Source: Epiperipatus broadwayi
Taxonomy: Eukaryota > Onychophora > Udeonychophora > Euonychophora > Peripatidae
Assembly (NCBI GenBank): GCA_028023455.1
Contig: JAQFVV010012530.1
Span: 3,355,254-3,419,253, forward strand
Length of the DNA: 64,000 nucleotides
Direction of reading: 5' to 3'
Shown: in pieces, positions 1-12,786 of the stretch
Position numbering within the stretch: the stretch's first letter is position 1
Layout: each line of letters starts with the position of its first letter
Notes under the pieces: model-generated
The model's database searches: none
What the model was told of the DNA's origin: nothing
Seen by the model: the letters and a program-made list of their open reading frames with translations, nothing else
Translations under genes and position numbers: made by a program

Positions 1-119
1 TATTTTTATTTGACACAAATGTACGTAAAAGAATAAATAAACGAATAATTTTCAGAGGACAGAATAGAATGGTTTCAGGTTTGCATATTAAATTAGTTTT
101 ATCTGTGAGAAAGAATTCC

Positions 120-253
120 ACACACCTTCTTGCTGTTCGTTATATATATATATTCTGTAATACCTATGTACTTTGTACAATGTAGTACACACCTTCTTGC
201 TGTTCGTTATATATATATATTCTGTAATACCTATGTACTTTGTACAATGTAGT
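120..253 (+). repeat. 67-bp tandem duplication (2 units)
   Basis: Units at 120-186 and 187-253 are identical or nearly so. Each starts ACACACCTTCTTGCTG and ends ACAATGTAGT, and contains a short TA run. Near-identity suggests a recent duplication. Confidence 0.9.
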
Positions 254-394
254 AAAGTGCAGAGTGTCAGAATCTACTGTGTCAGGTCATTTGATTGATT
301 TCAATTCCAGTATTTTCTAGTGCTTCCTATGAGTTCCCAAGCAATAAAGCTTTTTTGATTATTGCTTATGTATTACATATATTAAAACATATTT

Positions 395-958
395 TATTGG
401 TACTTATGTATTAGTCTGACGGTGAAATTTTAGTCATCATTAATTACCATTATTTATGATTGCTAAATATTTGATAGTATGTTTTAATTAATTTATTATG
501 AATAAATTTAATATTCAAAGATTTAAAGAATCATTTTTAACAAAGTTGCAAATAACTACGTCAAGCGTTGTTAGCCGAGAGGTCATCGCAACTGCCTTGC
601 AAGCAAGTAGTTGATTGCAGACGGTTGTGGGTTCGCGTCCCGGCCGATGCTATGACATATGAAAAAAAAAAGTTGCAAATAACTACTATTTCACTTCCTA
701 TATTAATGTTAATTTATTTACGCAAAAAATGGCCATCTTTAAAGCATAAATAGATCAATGGTAATTAAAAATTAATAAAGAATATATAGTAGATATAAAA
801 ATTCTCTAGAATTCTTCAACAACTTATTTTTGAAAGTTAAATTTAGTTACTTAATTAAATAAAATGTTCTATCAAATATTTAGCAATCATAGATGATCAT
901 AATAGTCTTAATGAAGATTAAAATTTCACCGATGGACTAATACATAAGTACCCTTTTA
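395..958. mobile_element. Foldback/MITE-like element with ~100-bp inverted arms
   Basis: The left arm (about 395-510) contains GGTACTTATGTATTAGTC and TGATTGCTAAATATTTGATA. The reverse complement of about 845-958 contains the same strings in the same order with scattered differences. The arms are therefore inverted repeats of roughly 100-115 bp around a 330-bp centre that holds the SINE at 560-668. No coding sequence is present. It is probably a non-autonomous DNA transposon; the terminal bases and target duplication are unclear. Confidence 0.7.
542..686 (+). mobile_element. Short tRNA-derived SINE with 18-bp target-site duplications
   Basis: The 109-bp body at 560-668 is flanked by perfect direct repeats AAAGTTGCAAATAACTAC (542-559 and 669-686). 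It has an A-box-like TTAGCCGAGAGG, a B-box-like GGTTCGCGTCCC, and a long variable-arm-like stretch between them, resembling a tRNA-Leu or tRNA-Ser ancestor. It ends GCTATGACATATG followed by an A tract. A second copy sits on the other strand at 21160-21262. The poly-A and target duplications show LINE-assisted retroposition. The small reading frame over it is not a gene. Confidence 0.85.
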
Positions 959-2399
959 TTTTGATTCTCTTTTAAAAATAATTTATCAATCTGCAATGTT
1001 AGTTATTGATTTTAATATATTCTTTAAAATATGTATATCTATTAATTTTTTTGCACACAAGATATATTTGAATACATAATTTAATTTGAATGAATGGTAT
1101 GTATGATTATTATGTAATCTGACAACATGAATAAATTACATTGTCAGGTGTTTAAAATATTTCTAAAGTTTTAAATTTTATATAGCTTTTTTTGTATTCA
1201 TTTAAAGAGAATTGCTAATACATTTATTAAGTTTAAAATCATTAGTTTTCTTCTTCTTATATCTTCTTTTCACCCACATTTAATACATCTATGTGCAGTC
1301 ATTAATTGAAAATGAAATTAATAAAAGTCTGTTTAAAGTGATCATAAACTGTAACCTTTTATATATTTCTACCATTTCTATGCCATCCTACTGCAAGCTT
1401 TATTAACTAATAGATGCCATATATCTATCATCTACTATTCTATTCAATATTCCTCAATTAGTTTCAAGTTTATGGCTTTCATCAGTGAGGTGGATTTTGG
1501 AATAGTAGGATCTAATGCTCCTTCCTTCTAGTTATTATCATTTACTTCTAAGTTATACTGTCATGTTATTAGCCCAAGCTGAAAAGCATATAAATGTTTT
1601 TAATATAAAACAATTATACAGGCTAGTTGACTTAGATTGAAAACTTGACTTTAGACTGCAAACATTTATATATTTTTCAATTTGTGATAATAGCTTAATA
1701 GTATAAAAGAGAAATAAATACAAACTGGAAGAAAGACGTCTTAGATCCCAAGAAATTCAGGTGCACAGTTCCAAAATCCAAAATTTTTCACTAATAAAAA
1801 AAAAATTTGTCTGGAGATATTGGATATTATAATATAGGATAGAAATTTACTAAAAATCTTCATCTGGCCTCTATTATTACTTAATAAAGCTTGTAGTAAA
1901 TGGAAGGATAGAGATGGGGAAAAGTATTTGCTAAAATAACATGTAAACTAAAGTCATGTGATACAGTCACATGATATTTTTATTGGTTTAACTCATTTAT
2001 TATTACATAAATGAAGAAGGATTAATTATTAAAATTTGGTGAGCCTTATTATGAAATGTTTAAGTAAAAGCAGACATCACATTTATATTAAACTTATTGT
2101 AAACAAACAATACCAATATACTGTTCTATAATGCAATGTTAATACAGTATTTTATTATATTCAACTATCTAAATTAGCTATCAATTTCAACCATTCATTA
2201 GTCTTTTTAAGATTTCTTAATAGTTTAATAAAGTATCTCCATTTTTATCTATTAACACCAGCTATTTAAATTAATCAGATATAAGATAAAATAGAATAAT
2301 TACATCTGAAACAGAATTGTGGTATCTTTGATTTGATTAACTTGGTTATTGGACTTGCATACTGTTTGATGTTTAATCAGTTTACAATTATCTTTCTAG

Positions 2400-2609
2400 G
2401 TCCGGGTTTATATGGAAGGTGTTAAGGATATTTGCAGTGAAGCACAACCAAATGAAAATAGTGAAGCCAAAAAAATTGTTATCCCATCAAAAGGTGCCAC
2501 TACTGTTACTTTTCCAATCATTCCTCTAGTAGTCGGAAGTCATAAAATAAAAATAAAGGCTTTTAGCATAGCAGGAAGTGACATTGTAGAGAAAAGATTA
2601 AAAGTTCTC
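2400..2609 (+). CDS. Complement C3-like thioester protein, exon A (end of macroglobulin domain before the thioester domain)
   Basis: A 210-nt exon (70 codons, phase 0 at both ends) follows a pyrimidine-rich acceptor (tctttctag) and ends at a consensus gtaagt donor. The peptide starts VRVYMEGVKDICSEA, has a beta-strand-rich middle (IVIPSKGATTVTFPIIPL) and ends VEKRLKVL. This is the pattern of the macroglobulin/CUB junction of C3 and related TEPs: a Cys after a short strand, an IP-rich strand, then KxLKV just before PEGI. The next exon begins PEGIQN, so the join reproduces the family's LKV-PEGI signature. Secreted and immune by family knowledge. Upstream exons lie outside the window. A2M- or CD109-type TEPs are alternatives; the PEGI plus LDP pattern favours C3-like. 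Confidence 0.85.
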
Positions 2610-4857
2610 GTAAGTTCATTTCCAAAAAAAACGTTTTTTCAATTAATTTTTATTAATTAATTCAGTTTGTAAAATATATAAAGTTTTGTAAGTTATAACA
2701 AAGGAATAATAAAACAAAAGTAGTTTTATTCTCAGTGCCATCTAGTGTCAGTAATTACTAAATACCTTATTGGAATTTAAGTTTCCATTTTTAGATAAGT
2801 TTTTAGCCTTTAAATGAATATGGAGATTTACCATAGAGTATCTGGCAATTGTTGATTATTCTTTTGTTTTATCATGTATTGCATGAGCTGAAAAATTAAT
2901 GACTTGTTGTTATTAATAATACATCCATTAACTAATTATAAAAATAATAATGATAATAAACAAATGATTTTATTACTTAAGACATTAAAAAAGTTTGGCT
3001 CTGATAGTATTAGAGCTAGATTACAATTCCTAGATCTTGACCTGCAAAATCTATTACTATAGCATTGTATTAGATCTTGGAATACCATAATAATAGTGAT
3101 GATGATGATTATAATAAAGAGTTTATATTATGTCTACTATTTACATTTTAAATTTTTTGTCAATGAGAGTTATGTTTCAATGATTTTTATAATTTTGTTT
3201 TAAAAGATATTATTTTAAATTTTTCATAATTATTAATAAACCAAATGGTTTAATGATGTAAGAAGATTGAAATATGGATTGAAAATCAACTTTGTCACAT
3301 CTAGGACTCAAATGTGAACCACAAGATTATTTATATAATTTTATAACCATAATAATAATGAAGTATACAACTTTATACTGAAAGTTTATTTGATATCTAC
3401 ATTGGATTAATTCTCTGGTAGTGTAAAAAAAGATTTTGTCAAGGGAATGAAAACATTGTGTTTCACCTGCCATTTGGAAGCTTATCAATTAGGTCCATAA
3501 GCAATTAATGAATATTTTAAATATATATAATACAAATAAAATGTTGGTTAAGTAAAATATATTGTAATAACAATAAAAATAATAAATATAATGGTAATTA
3601 ACTATTGTATAGTCTTTCAATCCACACAAATACTTTCGATTAATTCCTTAAACCAACTCAATTGCCATTAATTACCATTACATTTATTATTTTTATTGAA
3701 ACAGATACATTGTTTCATATATATATTTAAAATATTCCCCTCTTCCAAATTAAAATGACATAGGTTAAATTTAAATCAGACTAGCAATATGTCAAAAATA
3801 AAAAAAAGACTAATTATACTAAATATTTTAAAGAAGAGGAAGAAATAATACTTTGGTCACTTTTTAAAATGAAAAAATAAATAAAGCAAATACATTTATA
3901 TTTGTAATTAAAGAAAGTATAAATCTTTCTTTATTATCAATTAAATAAAAAATCTTCAAACATTAAAACTCTGAAAAAAACTTCTAAGACAGAATAAATG
4001 TAGGTGTCAAATCACCATGCTGCAGGCAATAAAAAAACAAGATTCGAAAACACATGAAGGCAGATAATCAAAAATAGTCACCAATTAAAAGTCTGTTCCT
4101 GCCAAAGAGAAACTGTCCAATGACTGGGGGGGGATTAATAGCAGGAACATGGATGAAACCACACCAAAAACCAATGGATTCAGCAGGTACATCAGATGAA
4201 TCCATTCTGATAGAGAAAAAAGATAAATAGTTTGGAAAATCAATAGAAGATTATTATTTTTATTATTATAGTTAATTGATTCAGAAATACAAGATTTAGC
4301 TACAAGACTACTAAAAAGTGACTTAATGGAACCATCAAACAGCCTAATGAAAAATTATCATAATATGATCTCCAGATAGAGACCACTTGTCCTCTCTCCA
4401 TCTGCAAAATGTGAACTCCAAGCCTTGCCTAGAAGTATTAATGTGACATTCAAGACAGACCCCTAGTTATTTAATAATGCAGTAATAAACAAAGACATGA
4501 AATTTAGAGGTAAGCAATACAATAAAATATGAATTAAAATTATAGCTATTAATATTTATAAAACAAAAGAGAGAAAATGTTATATTATTAGTCTTAAGAA
4601 AAGCTTTCACAATCAATTATTAACTTCAGTCAAAAGTTGACGATAGTTTTTTATCTTTATTTAAAAATGAAAACAAGAAATGAAAATTGTTATTATTTAA
4701 TTAAAAACACTCATATATATATATATATATCATTAGTTAAACACCAATTATTTCATAAAATTTAAGTTATGTTCAAATAATAGAAATACTTCTAATAATA
4801 ATTGTAATAATTATTTCAAACGAACCAGCTAAATGGAAATGTCAATCAAAGATATGG
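2610..4857. other. Intron 1, first part: no gene seen
   Basis: A+T-rich intronic DNA. Short runs such as GATGATGATG near 3100 and a G8 tract near 4130 are present, but I see no exon, RNA gene or clear mobile element. Confidence 0.5.
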
Positions 4858-5247
4858 TAAAAATAATAAAATGCTATATGAATCATAAATACTTATATGT
4901 ATGTTAGCTATATCTTAATAAAATAACAAAATGTATGTGTATAAATATATATCTATACTGGATTGGATTATAAATGCTCCACAAACATTGAATTGCTGAT
5001 ATTACCTGTTTATCTATCTGTAATGATTCTTAAAATAATAAAATGCTATATGAATCATAAATACTTATATGCATGTTAGTTATATTTTAATAAAATATTA
5101 AAATGTATATGTATAAATATAAATCTGTACTGGATTGGATTATAAATGCTCCACAAATATGGAATTGCTGATATTCCTGTTTACCTATCTGTAATGATTT
5201 TTAAAAATAATAAAATGCTATATGAATCATAAATACTTTTGTGCATG

Positions 5248-5291
<44 letters not shown>

Positions 5292-5297
5292 TATATA

Positions 5298-5348
<51 letters not shown>

Positions 5349-5380
5349 TAATAAAATAACAACATGTATGTGTATAAATA
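4858..5380 (+). repeat. 172-bp tandem repeat (3 units), third unit split by a TA array
   Basis: The string ATGCTATATGAATCATAAAT recurs at 4871, 5043 and 5215, giving a 172-bp period. Units share CTGGATTGGATTATAAATGC and GAATTGCTGATATT. The third unit is interrupted by an expanded TA array (about 5249-5346) and resumes with TCTTAATAAAATAACA. Part of each unit resembles the 61-bp monomer downstream. Confidence 0.85.
5249..5346. repeat. (TA)n microsatellite, imperfect
   Basis: About 98 bp of TA with a few TTT interruptions. The reading frame across it (Tyr-Ile repeats) is an artefact. Confidence 0.95.
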
Positions 5381-5915
5381 TACATCTACCTGAAATACTT
5401 TCACAAACCTGGAATAATAATTGTATTACTGATATTACCTGTACATCTACTCAAAATGTTTCTACAAACCCAGAATTATAATTGCAATACTGATGTTATC
5501 TGTACATCTACCTGAAATGCTTTTACATACCTGGAATAATAATTGTACTACTGATATTATTTGCACATCTACTCAAAATGTTTCTACAGACCTGGAATAA
5601 ATGATTACAAGCATTGATGTACTAATATAGTATGTATACCTACCTGAAGTGCTTTCACATATCTGGAATAATAATTGTAATACTGATATTATTTGTTCAT
5701 CTATTTTAGATGCTTCTATAGACTTGAAATCAATAGTCAAAACATTTATTTATAAATTGTGTATATGTATCTGCTTAAAATGCTTCTACAGACCTGGAAT
5801 AAATGGTTAAAACATTTGCTTATTAATTGTATATGTATATTTATCTGAACTGCTTTTATCAGCATCAAAATGTGATTATTAATACTTGTATATTAATTGT
5901 ATATGTATATCTACC
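5381..5915 (+). repeat. 61-bp minisatellite with two alternating monomer types
   Basis: CTAC[CT]..-starting units occur at 5386, 5447, 5508 and 5569, exactly 61 bp apart, then at 5640 and 5701. Odd units read CTACCTGAAAT and even units CTACTCAAAAT, so the higher-order unit is a 122-bp dimer. Shared core: ACCTGGAATAATAATTGTA and ACTGATATTA. Later units (5760-5915) are more diverged. Confidence 0.85.
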
Positions 5916-5924
5916 TGAAATGTG

Positions 5925-6150
5925 TCTTTAGACTTCTTCCCATCATGGGAACTTAGAAAATGGGGTTTTGCTCTGATAACCTACATGAAATATCTTTAGA
6001 TTTCTTCTCATCATGTGAACTAAAAATGGGGTTTTCCTTGGATAACCTACAGGAAACATTTTTAGACTTCTTCTTATCATGTGAACAAAAAATGGGTTTT
6101 GCTTGGATAACCTATCAAAATATTTTAAGACTGCTTCTCATTATATGAAC
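5925..6150 (+). repeat. ~70-bp minisatellite (3 units)
   Basis: Three units each contain a TAGACTTCTT-like start, ATCATGTGAAC, AAAATGGGGTTTT and GGATAACCTA. They keep one reading frame open for about 60 codons, which explains the small frame here; there is no independent sign of a protein. This array directly follows the 61-bp field. Confidence 0.75.
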
Positions 6151-6518
6151 TATATTAGAAGGACTTGCTAATGCATTCTTGTTAATAAAATTGTTGTTAT
6201 TAAAATTGATCTAATTGTTTAATTCCATTTTTGCATCTTGCTCACAAGAATCTTATGCCTCCTGACCCATGTTCGGCATAATCAGACAATGGTAAATAAG
6301 GTTGTAGTGAGATGAAATTCTAGTGGCACCATTTGAAAAACCAAACACAAATTTCTAGATGCTTCCAGCCTCTATGATGCTATATCCTCTGATGAGCAGG
6401 AAATATTGTTGTAGGTGGGATGATCTCTGCATTGGGGAATGCAAATCAATAGTTCCTTCCTGTAATATGCTATCAGAAAATAAAATCAATGAAGAGTGGG
6501 GTTGGTTCTTGTCCAGTT

Positions 6519-6520
<2 letters not shown>

Positions 6521-6586
<66 letters not shown>
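6521..6586. repeat. (TA)n microsatellite
   Basis: Two TA tracts separated by TTTATATAAC. Confidence 0.95.
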
Positions 6587-6589
<3 letters not shown>

Positions 6590-8324
6590 ATTGTAACTAT
6601 ATGGATTTCATGGCATACAACATAGTAGAGTGTGTGCACTAATATATATAAAGTTGAAAAGAAAAGTGGAAAAGACATAGTCAAATATTTTTAGTAGATA
6701 TTTTCTACATTTCACTACAGTAATAATAGTGGATTAAATAATTTTCAATTCTAAAATAAAATTTTATTATGAATTAAACATTTAAAAGGTCTAAGTGATA
6801 TTTTTATTGAATTTTGATTTTGAAATTTATGTATGAAAACAAGCATGCTTTAGGTTAAAATAGATAAACTGATAATTATAAAATTCCTATCTATTTTAAT
6901 TTTTTTAACTAATGCTATCTAGTTTAGAATTTTTTAAAATAAAGCTTGTAGATCATATTTTTGATATATCTACTATCTATTCTAATTTTGTTTTTGTAAA
7001 GTTAAGCTTGTAGATCATACTTTGATAAAATTTCAAAGTTGTTTTTAAAAGAATTAAAATGGATTGAAAAGATAGAAATTGATATAGAAAAAACAATTTG
7101 AGTTCATGTATTTTCACCTCACCCTATCTATAAAAAGGGTTGATAGAAATGTTAGGATATAGTTGGTTTTCCTAGCTATATAGAAGCTACCATGAAGATA
7201 TAACTGACAGCAAGGGACAGTGGATCCAATGACCCCTGCTAGTTTATTATGGAGGAGTTTTGATTCACTTGGAAGCAAGACCCAACTTTTTTGTGTTTAG
7301 TAATCTGCACCAATGTGGATGAAGATGGCTGCCTATCTAAGATTTTTCCAATTCTAGATTGAAGACAAATCACTGCAGGCAAACAGTTACCTGAGTATAA
7401 CTTTCTCGAAGATAATAAGAAGCTTATCCAGAAAGACAAACAGCTTGCTGAAGAATTAGTTATACATATGCTGATTTATCTAAGTGCAAAAAACCACAGA
7501 TAAACATACCACATTGTAGTTATATAAAATACAGCTGTTGAGTTATTTTAAATAATAACTTGAGAATGACATTTAAAATTTGTATTACTATACAAGTAAA
7601 TGATTTTTACTTGAGTAAAACATCTAAAAGAAAGAATTAATTCATAGATGATTTTATATTTTGAAAAAAGAAAAAGTAGACTCCAAAATCTTTTTAGATT
7701 AGAAAAGAAAAAACCCCCACAGGAGTAGTTTTAAAAAGGTTTATCATTAATCAACAGTAGCATGTCAAAAGTGTATTTTTTTTTAAAAAAAAACTGTTAT
7801 TATTAAAGATAATGAATAAAATTTATTATTTTTCAACATGGAATTGATTCTGAAAATATATTTTAATAAAGTTATTATTTTGATAATTTGAAATAAATGA
7901 TATATAAACATCTGTTGGTGCCTACACTTCCATACACACATATATATATGTTAAATCTATTATTAATTAAGTATTTAATAAAGAAAATAAATTTTTTAAA
8001 TTTTATGGTAAGTCAAATATGTTAATAAGTTATTATACCACATGTCTGTGCTATGATCTATATTTATTTTATGTAAATCTAGTATAAGGTATTTCTATCA
8101 TTAAAATGTGATAACTTAAAATTTTAACCATTTATTATATTTTATATGGTTATTGAAATGTATTTATCAATTTTACTGCACGTCTATGTGCAAATACCAA
8201 TGTGTGTCAGATAGACATGTATAGGTCAATTTTAATCACTTAATTTATTTTTATATGATGATTCAAATATGTCCAAAAATTGTACTGCATATCTGTGTGT
8301 GGAAATATATAGGTGTTTTATATT

Positions 8325-8416
8325 GGAACATATATATAAATCACAATGTAATAACTTGAATTTTGTACATGGAACATATATATAAATCACAATGTAATAA
8401 CTTGAATTTTGTACAT
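8325..8416 (+). repeat. 46-bp tandem duplication (2 units)
   Basis: Units at 8325-8370 and 8371-8416 both begin GGAACATATATATAAATC and end AATTTTGTACAT with no visible difference. Confidence 0.9.
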
Positions 8417-9238
8417 TAATCAAAGTCAGAAGACTTACATGTATATAGACAAATTCTGCATACCTTAATTTCATTTTTTTATTGTTATAACTTATATTTC
8501 ATTATTAAAATTATTCCAGTGAGCTTAATTCTATTTTTAAGATATTATGTGTTGCATCATCTCCAGTTCACAATAACAGTTATAGAGCTTGTGTTCTGTG
8601 ATTTAGATTTATGCATAATGATCTAATATATAAAAGGAGTTTATATTAGTATTTATGAGTACCCTGTTGATAATTATCCTGGATTGATGCAAAGAGAATA
8701 CTTCTTCAAGTCCATGCACTGCATTTTATTTAGTTTAGTCTCTGTTAGACATTAAATTTATAGCTGACTAGTACATCAATGGTATTAAATTTCCAGAGCA
8801 TTGATAATGATCAGCATGTTTTAATATACTAGAATTATTGTTTTTATGGTTATATATTCTGATGGATTAGCACTTAAGTTTGTGCATCCAAATTATGTTT
8901 AAATAATTACCCAAACCAGCAAGGCCTAAATAGTTAGCATGGTCTACAGTAGACCTATTTCAAATCCAGTCACAAGATTGATTATTGATTTATTTTGATT
9001 GTTGATCATTCATGGTGATAAATGAGTTTTACTTATATTTTATTTATAATGTTGATGAATTTATAATTAATTATGCTTATGCTTAAGATATTTAACTGTG
9101 CTGATCTCTCAGAATGAACTCATGGAATGATCTCATACCCATTTTTTTAATATTGATTCATATATAAGATTACTTATATATTAAATTTTATATGCTGACT
9201 TCCAGTGGAAGATGATTCCATCACCCCATGAATCTCTT

Positions 9239-9346
<108 letters not shown>

Positions 9347-10220
9347 ATTGTATTTGCTTTGCTTTGCATGTTCAAAACATGGGGGTTCAATCTGGTGAAA
9401 TAAAAACTTGAAAATTTCAAGTGTTGAATAGGTTTAGATTCTGAATCATAGACAATGCAGCTAATTATTTAATTATGGATTGGAAAATGGCTACCTATTT
9501 TTAACTAGAAAAATAAAAGATTTCCAAAAAGTCTTCACTAATATTTAAAAAAGGTGGGAAATGATGAGAAATGATGGTTTCTCTGGTGTTTTTTCTACTT
9601 CATACTTAAAGATTGTTTTACTTTATGTTTTTTTATCTGTAAAAATAAAAATCAAATATATAAAACAGTAAATCAGAAACATAAGACTTAATTAAAAACA
9701 ACAACAATTTTATTTGTTGCTTGACTATTCTCAAAAAGATAAATTACAGAAAGTTCCAACACTGGAACCGATTCAAGACCCTTATGCTCCACATTCTGGC
9801 ACTATTATTGCACTAACAAATGGCTGTATTAAGTGGCAAAAATGTTAGTAAATGCCTGTAAATGTTTGCAATTAAGATAAGGCTTAAGATGTTAATTTAA
9901 CATATATATAATCTTCAATTTACATTAATTTACAAAAAGATTAAAAATTATTTTTTTAGAATTGAAGCAAAATTTGAAAATTCAATTGCAAAAGAAATGT
10001 TATAGAAAGAAAAGCTAAACCGCTTCATTCATTTAATTTGGATAGAGTGAATGATGGTTGGATTTCTAAAATAAAGAAAATAAAGCAATTTTTTTAAAAA
10101 ATAAGAATATATGTGTCAAAGAAGATACAGGCAATAGATTGGTCTTGTTAGATTTCAGTGATTGTGTTCAAAAATAAACTCACAAATTACAAAGTTTCAA
10201 TTTAAAAACATAGGCACATA

Positions 10221-11312
10221 TACACCTGGGTTTCTTTTTACACGGACTTATTTAACATGATTTTGAAGTTACATGATTCATGTTTCACTGGAAGTCGAAC
10301 TTCGATAATACACTATTACTTTAAATAATAAATTTCTTGCACTTTATTGGAATTCGACTTTCATCTTAGTAATTTCAATATTTTCAGTGCTTTATAATAG
10401 TAAGATTTTATGCAATAATGAAATTAAGATCATGATTTCCACATTTTATATATACACACATTAAATTTTACAAGATTATAATGTAAATTTGTTCAAACAT
10501 TGTGCATGTTAATTTTGCATTTTAAATCACATTCTGTTTTTGCTTTTTAAAAAAGAACATTATCAATTATTAATCATTTAGTGTCCACAAGTTTATTTTT
10601 AAAAGGTGAGTAATAGCAGTGGGCACAATTAAATTTGACAATTAAAAATTAAAATCTGATTTTTAATTGTAATTAACAATTTAAAAATTACTTACGGCGA
10701 CTTGAAATTAATGTGATGTGAAATTTGATTTTTAAATGGAATTGAAAATTAAAAATTAAAGACAAAAATAAGAATTTAATTTTTAGTTGTTAGTTTCATA
10801 AACATTTAATAAAACCATCGTCTCAAAGATTAATTACTAATTACGTTGTCACCAGAAAACCATTGACACAAAATGAGTGTCAAGTTGGCGCTAGTTGTAT
10901 TTCCTCTTGTGAAAAAGTCTGATTTTTTTCCAATTTGCAAATGAACGTGTTTTTTGGCAAATAGTGATAATAATTAAAACGTGTATAAAAAAATGTAAAT
11001 TACTGTACTGTAAATTATGCATAAAATATATTATTTTGAATAAAATTAAATATTATAGTTAAAAAAAGTTTGTCTTGTATCGATTTTTTTCAAATTTGAA
11101 ATTTTTTATTAGTCATATTTTATTTCCTTATTTTTTTTTTTGCACGAATTTTAAAGTAATTTTACATTGGTGCTTTGCTTTTATGCGAATTTTGAAAAAT
11201 CACAGACCACATCCCCCCTTTTTCAATATAAGTTACGTCTATTTTTGCGCAATTTCATTTGTGTGTGTTTTCTGAGGAACCTATCTATCACGTAAAATGA
11301 GACCCAGGTGTA
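10221..11312 (+). mobile_element. TIR DNA transposon, non-autonomous, left (inverted) copy
   Basis: The element starts TACACCTGGGT and ends ACCCAGGTGTA, i.e. CACCTGGGT termini flanked by TA on both sides, as in Tc1/mariner-type insertions. The body is A+T-rich with no transposase frame. The reverse complement of 13626-14992 matches it over most of its length, for example TTTTGAAGTTA..ATTCATGTTTC near the outer end and GGTTCCTCAGAAAACACA (reverse complement here) near the inner end. It is 1,092 bp against 1,367 bp for the other copy, so it carries deletions. Superfamily assignment rests only on the TA target. Confidence 0.8.
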
Positions 11313-11626
11313 CTTCGAAATATTGCAAAGACAAATTTGTATCCACTATTCTGAAAAGATTATATAACAAGGTATATACACGAGCCAGATATCTTATGAG
11401 ATACCTCTCTGCAGCAATACCACTTTATATGTTTACTAATATCAAGTTACATAAAAAAGGCCAACCACTGAGATTCATGTTAGATTTAAACAGGGTGTAT
11501 TACTTCAAGGCTGCAAAGAAAATAGCTCACTTCTTGCTGGAAGATTATGGATTTGGCACCTATACTATTAAATCATCTTTTATGTGTGATGAGAAAATTA
11601 AAAATATTAAAGTTAATAAAAACTGA
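11313..11626 (+). other. Unassigned open stretch between transposon end and LINE fragment
   Basis: About 105 codons are open on the + strand, with a basic and aromatic composition (e.g. [52 protein letters not shown]). The only ATG comes from the terminal repeat of the adjacent transposon. The last 50 bp overlap the antisense end of the LINE frame. I do not recognise it. It may be a fragment of a mobile-element or host protein caught between two insertions; no splice signals were convincing. Confidence 0.3.
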
Positions 11627-11627
11627 T

Positions 11628-12390
11628 AATAGACTGATAGGTCTGTAATTTCTAATATCTTCTTTATCACCTTTTTTAAATAATAATATTAATACTGTAT
11701 TCTTCCAATCATCTGGTACATCTTTATCATTTAGACATTTGGTATATAACTTTGCTAAAAAGTTTTCTATTTCTTCACCTGCTTCTTTTAATATATCAAT
11801 TACAATTCCATCATTACCTGGAGCCTTCCCTTTCTTCATAAATTTAATTGCATGTCTCACTTCCTCATTCAAAATTCTGGGCAATTCAGAAGTTATAATA
11901 TGTACAGGATGCACTTGTTCTTTATTACTATATAATTCTTGTTAGAACTCTTCTACACATTTTATAATGTCATCTCTCTTTTTAGTAATAATGCCATCTT
12001 TTTTTCTTATTGCATATATAAATTTTCTACCAATACCAAAATGTTGTTTTACACTCTTTAGACTTTTATTCTCTTCTACAGCTTTTCTTGCTAGTTCATA
12101 ATTATACTTTCTTACATCATTTTCAACTCTGCACCATTTTACAAAATTTGAGATATGCAAACTTTTTTAATGTATCAGTGTTGTATATCATCATATTCCT
12201 TTGTTTTCTTCATAAATTCTCTAGTCTCAGTAGAAATTTTATTGGTCAATTGCTGCTTTTTTCTACCAGCTATCTTTGTTGCAGTTTTTAAAAGTGTAAC
12301 AGTTGTTTTCCTATTAATGTCATTCAAATATGAATCATGTTCAAAATCTACTAATACTTGAAACCGATTTGTAAGTTCTAATTTAAATTG
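11628..12390 (-). pseudogene. RTE-type non-LTR retrotransposon fragment (endonuclease-RT linker and RT start)
   Basis: Minus-strand translation gives, in order, a linker with LELTNRFQVLVDFE and KIAGRKKQQLTNKIS, then NDVRKYNYELARKAVEE, GIGRKFIYAIRKKDG and IKCVEEF, then RT motifs [25 protein letters not shown] and NYRPISLLS. This order is typical of RTE-like ORF2. It is dead: at least one frameshift near 12165, and a TAA where a Tyr is expected after VEEF (about 11943). It stops after the first RT motifs, so the catalytic YxDD region is missing. It is an internal fragment lying between the two inverted transposon copies. Confidence 0.85.
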
Positions 12391-12786
12391 GTTATGAAAT
12401 ATATAAAACTGATAATATAAAACTATTCACAAAATAAACAAATATGAAAACTATTTTTCTTAAGATTGGCATAGATATAAGAAAAGTGTTATTCTTTTCA
12501 TGTGGATTCTGGATTGTGAATTATCGTAGATATTGGTTGTTCTATGAATAGGAATTATATGTATGTGCAGATATACATATTTAACTGAGGTTTATTTTAA
12601 ATAAAAAAAATTGAATTATACTTTATATATTTTTTATGAATAATCATTAAGTTCTTTTTGTCTGTAAGTAGTGATCAGTTATTATTGATACTATTATTTT
12701 ACATTACCTAGCAACTATTTTTTGTGGTTCAATAAAAATGGTAAAATGACATTTTTCTATATTAGCATATATACATATATATTTAG

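Larger units (their letters stand above)
1..2399. other. Intronic sequence upstream of exon A
   Basis: A+T-rich DNA with no convincing exon. It holds a 67-bp tandem duplication, a foldback element and a SINE, listed separately. The remainder (about 960-2399) shows no coding or structural signal that I could recognise. Confidence 0.6.
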
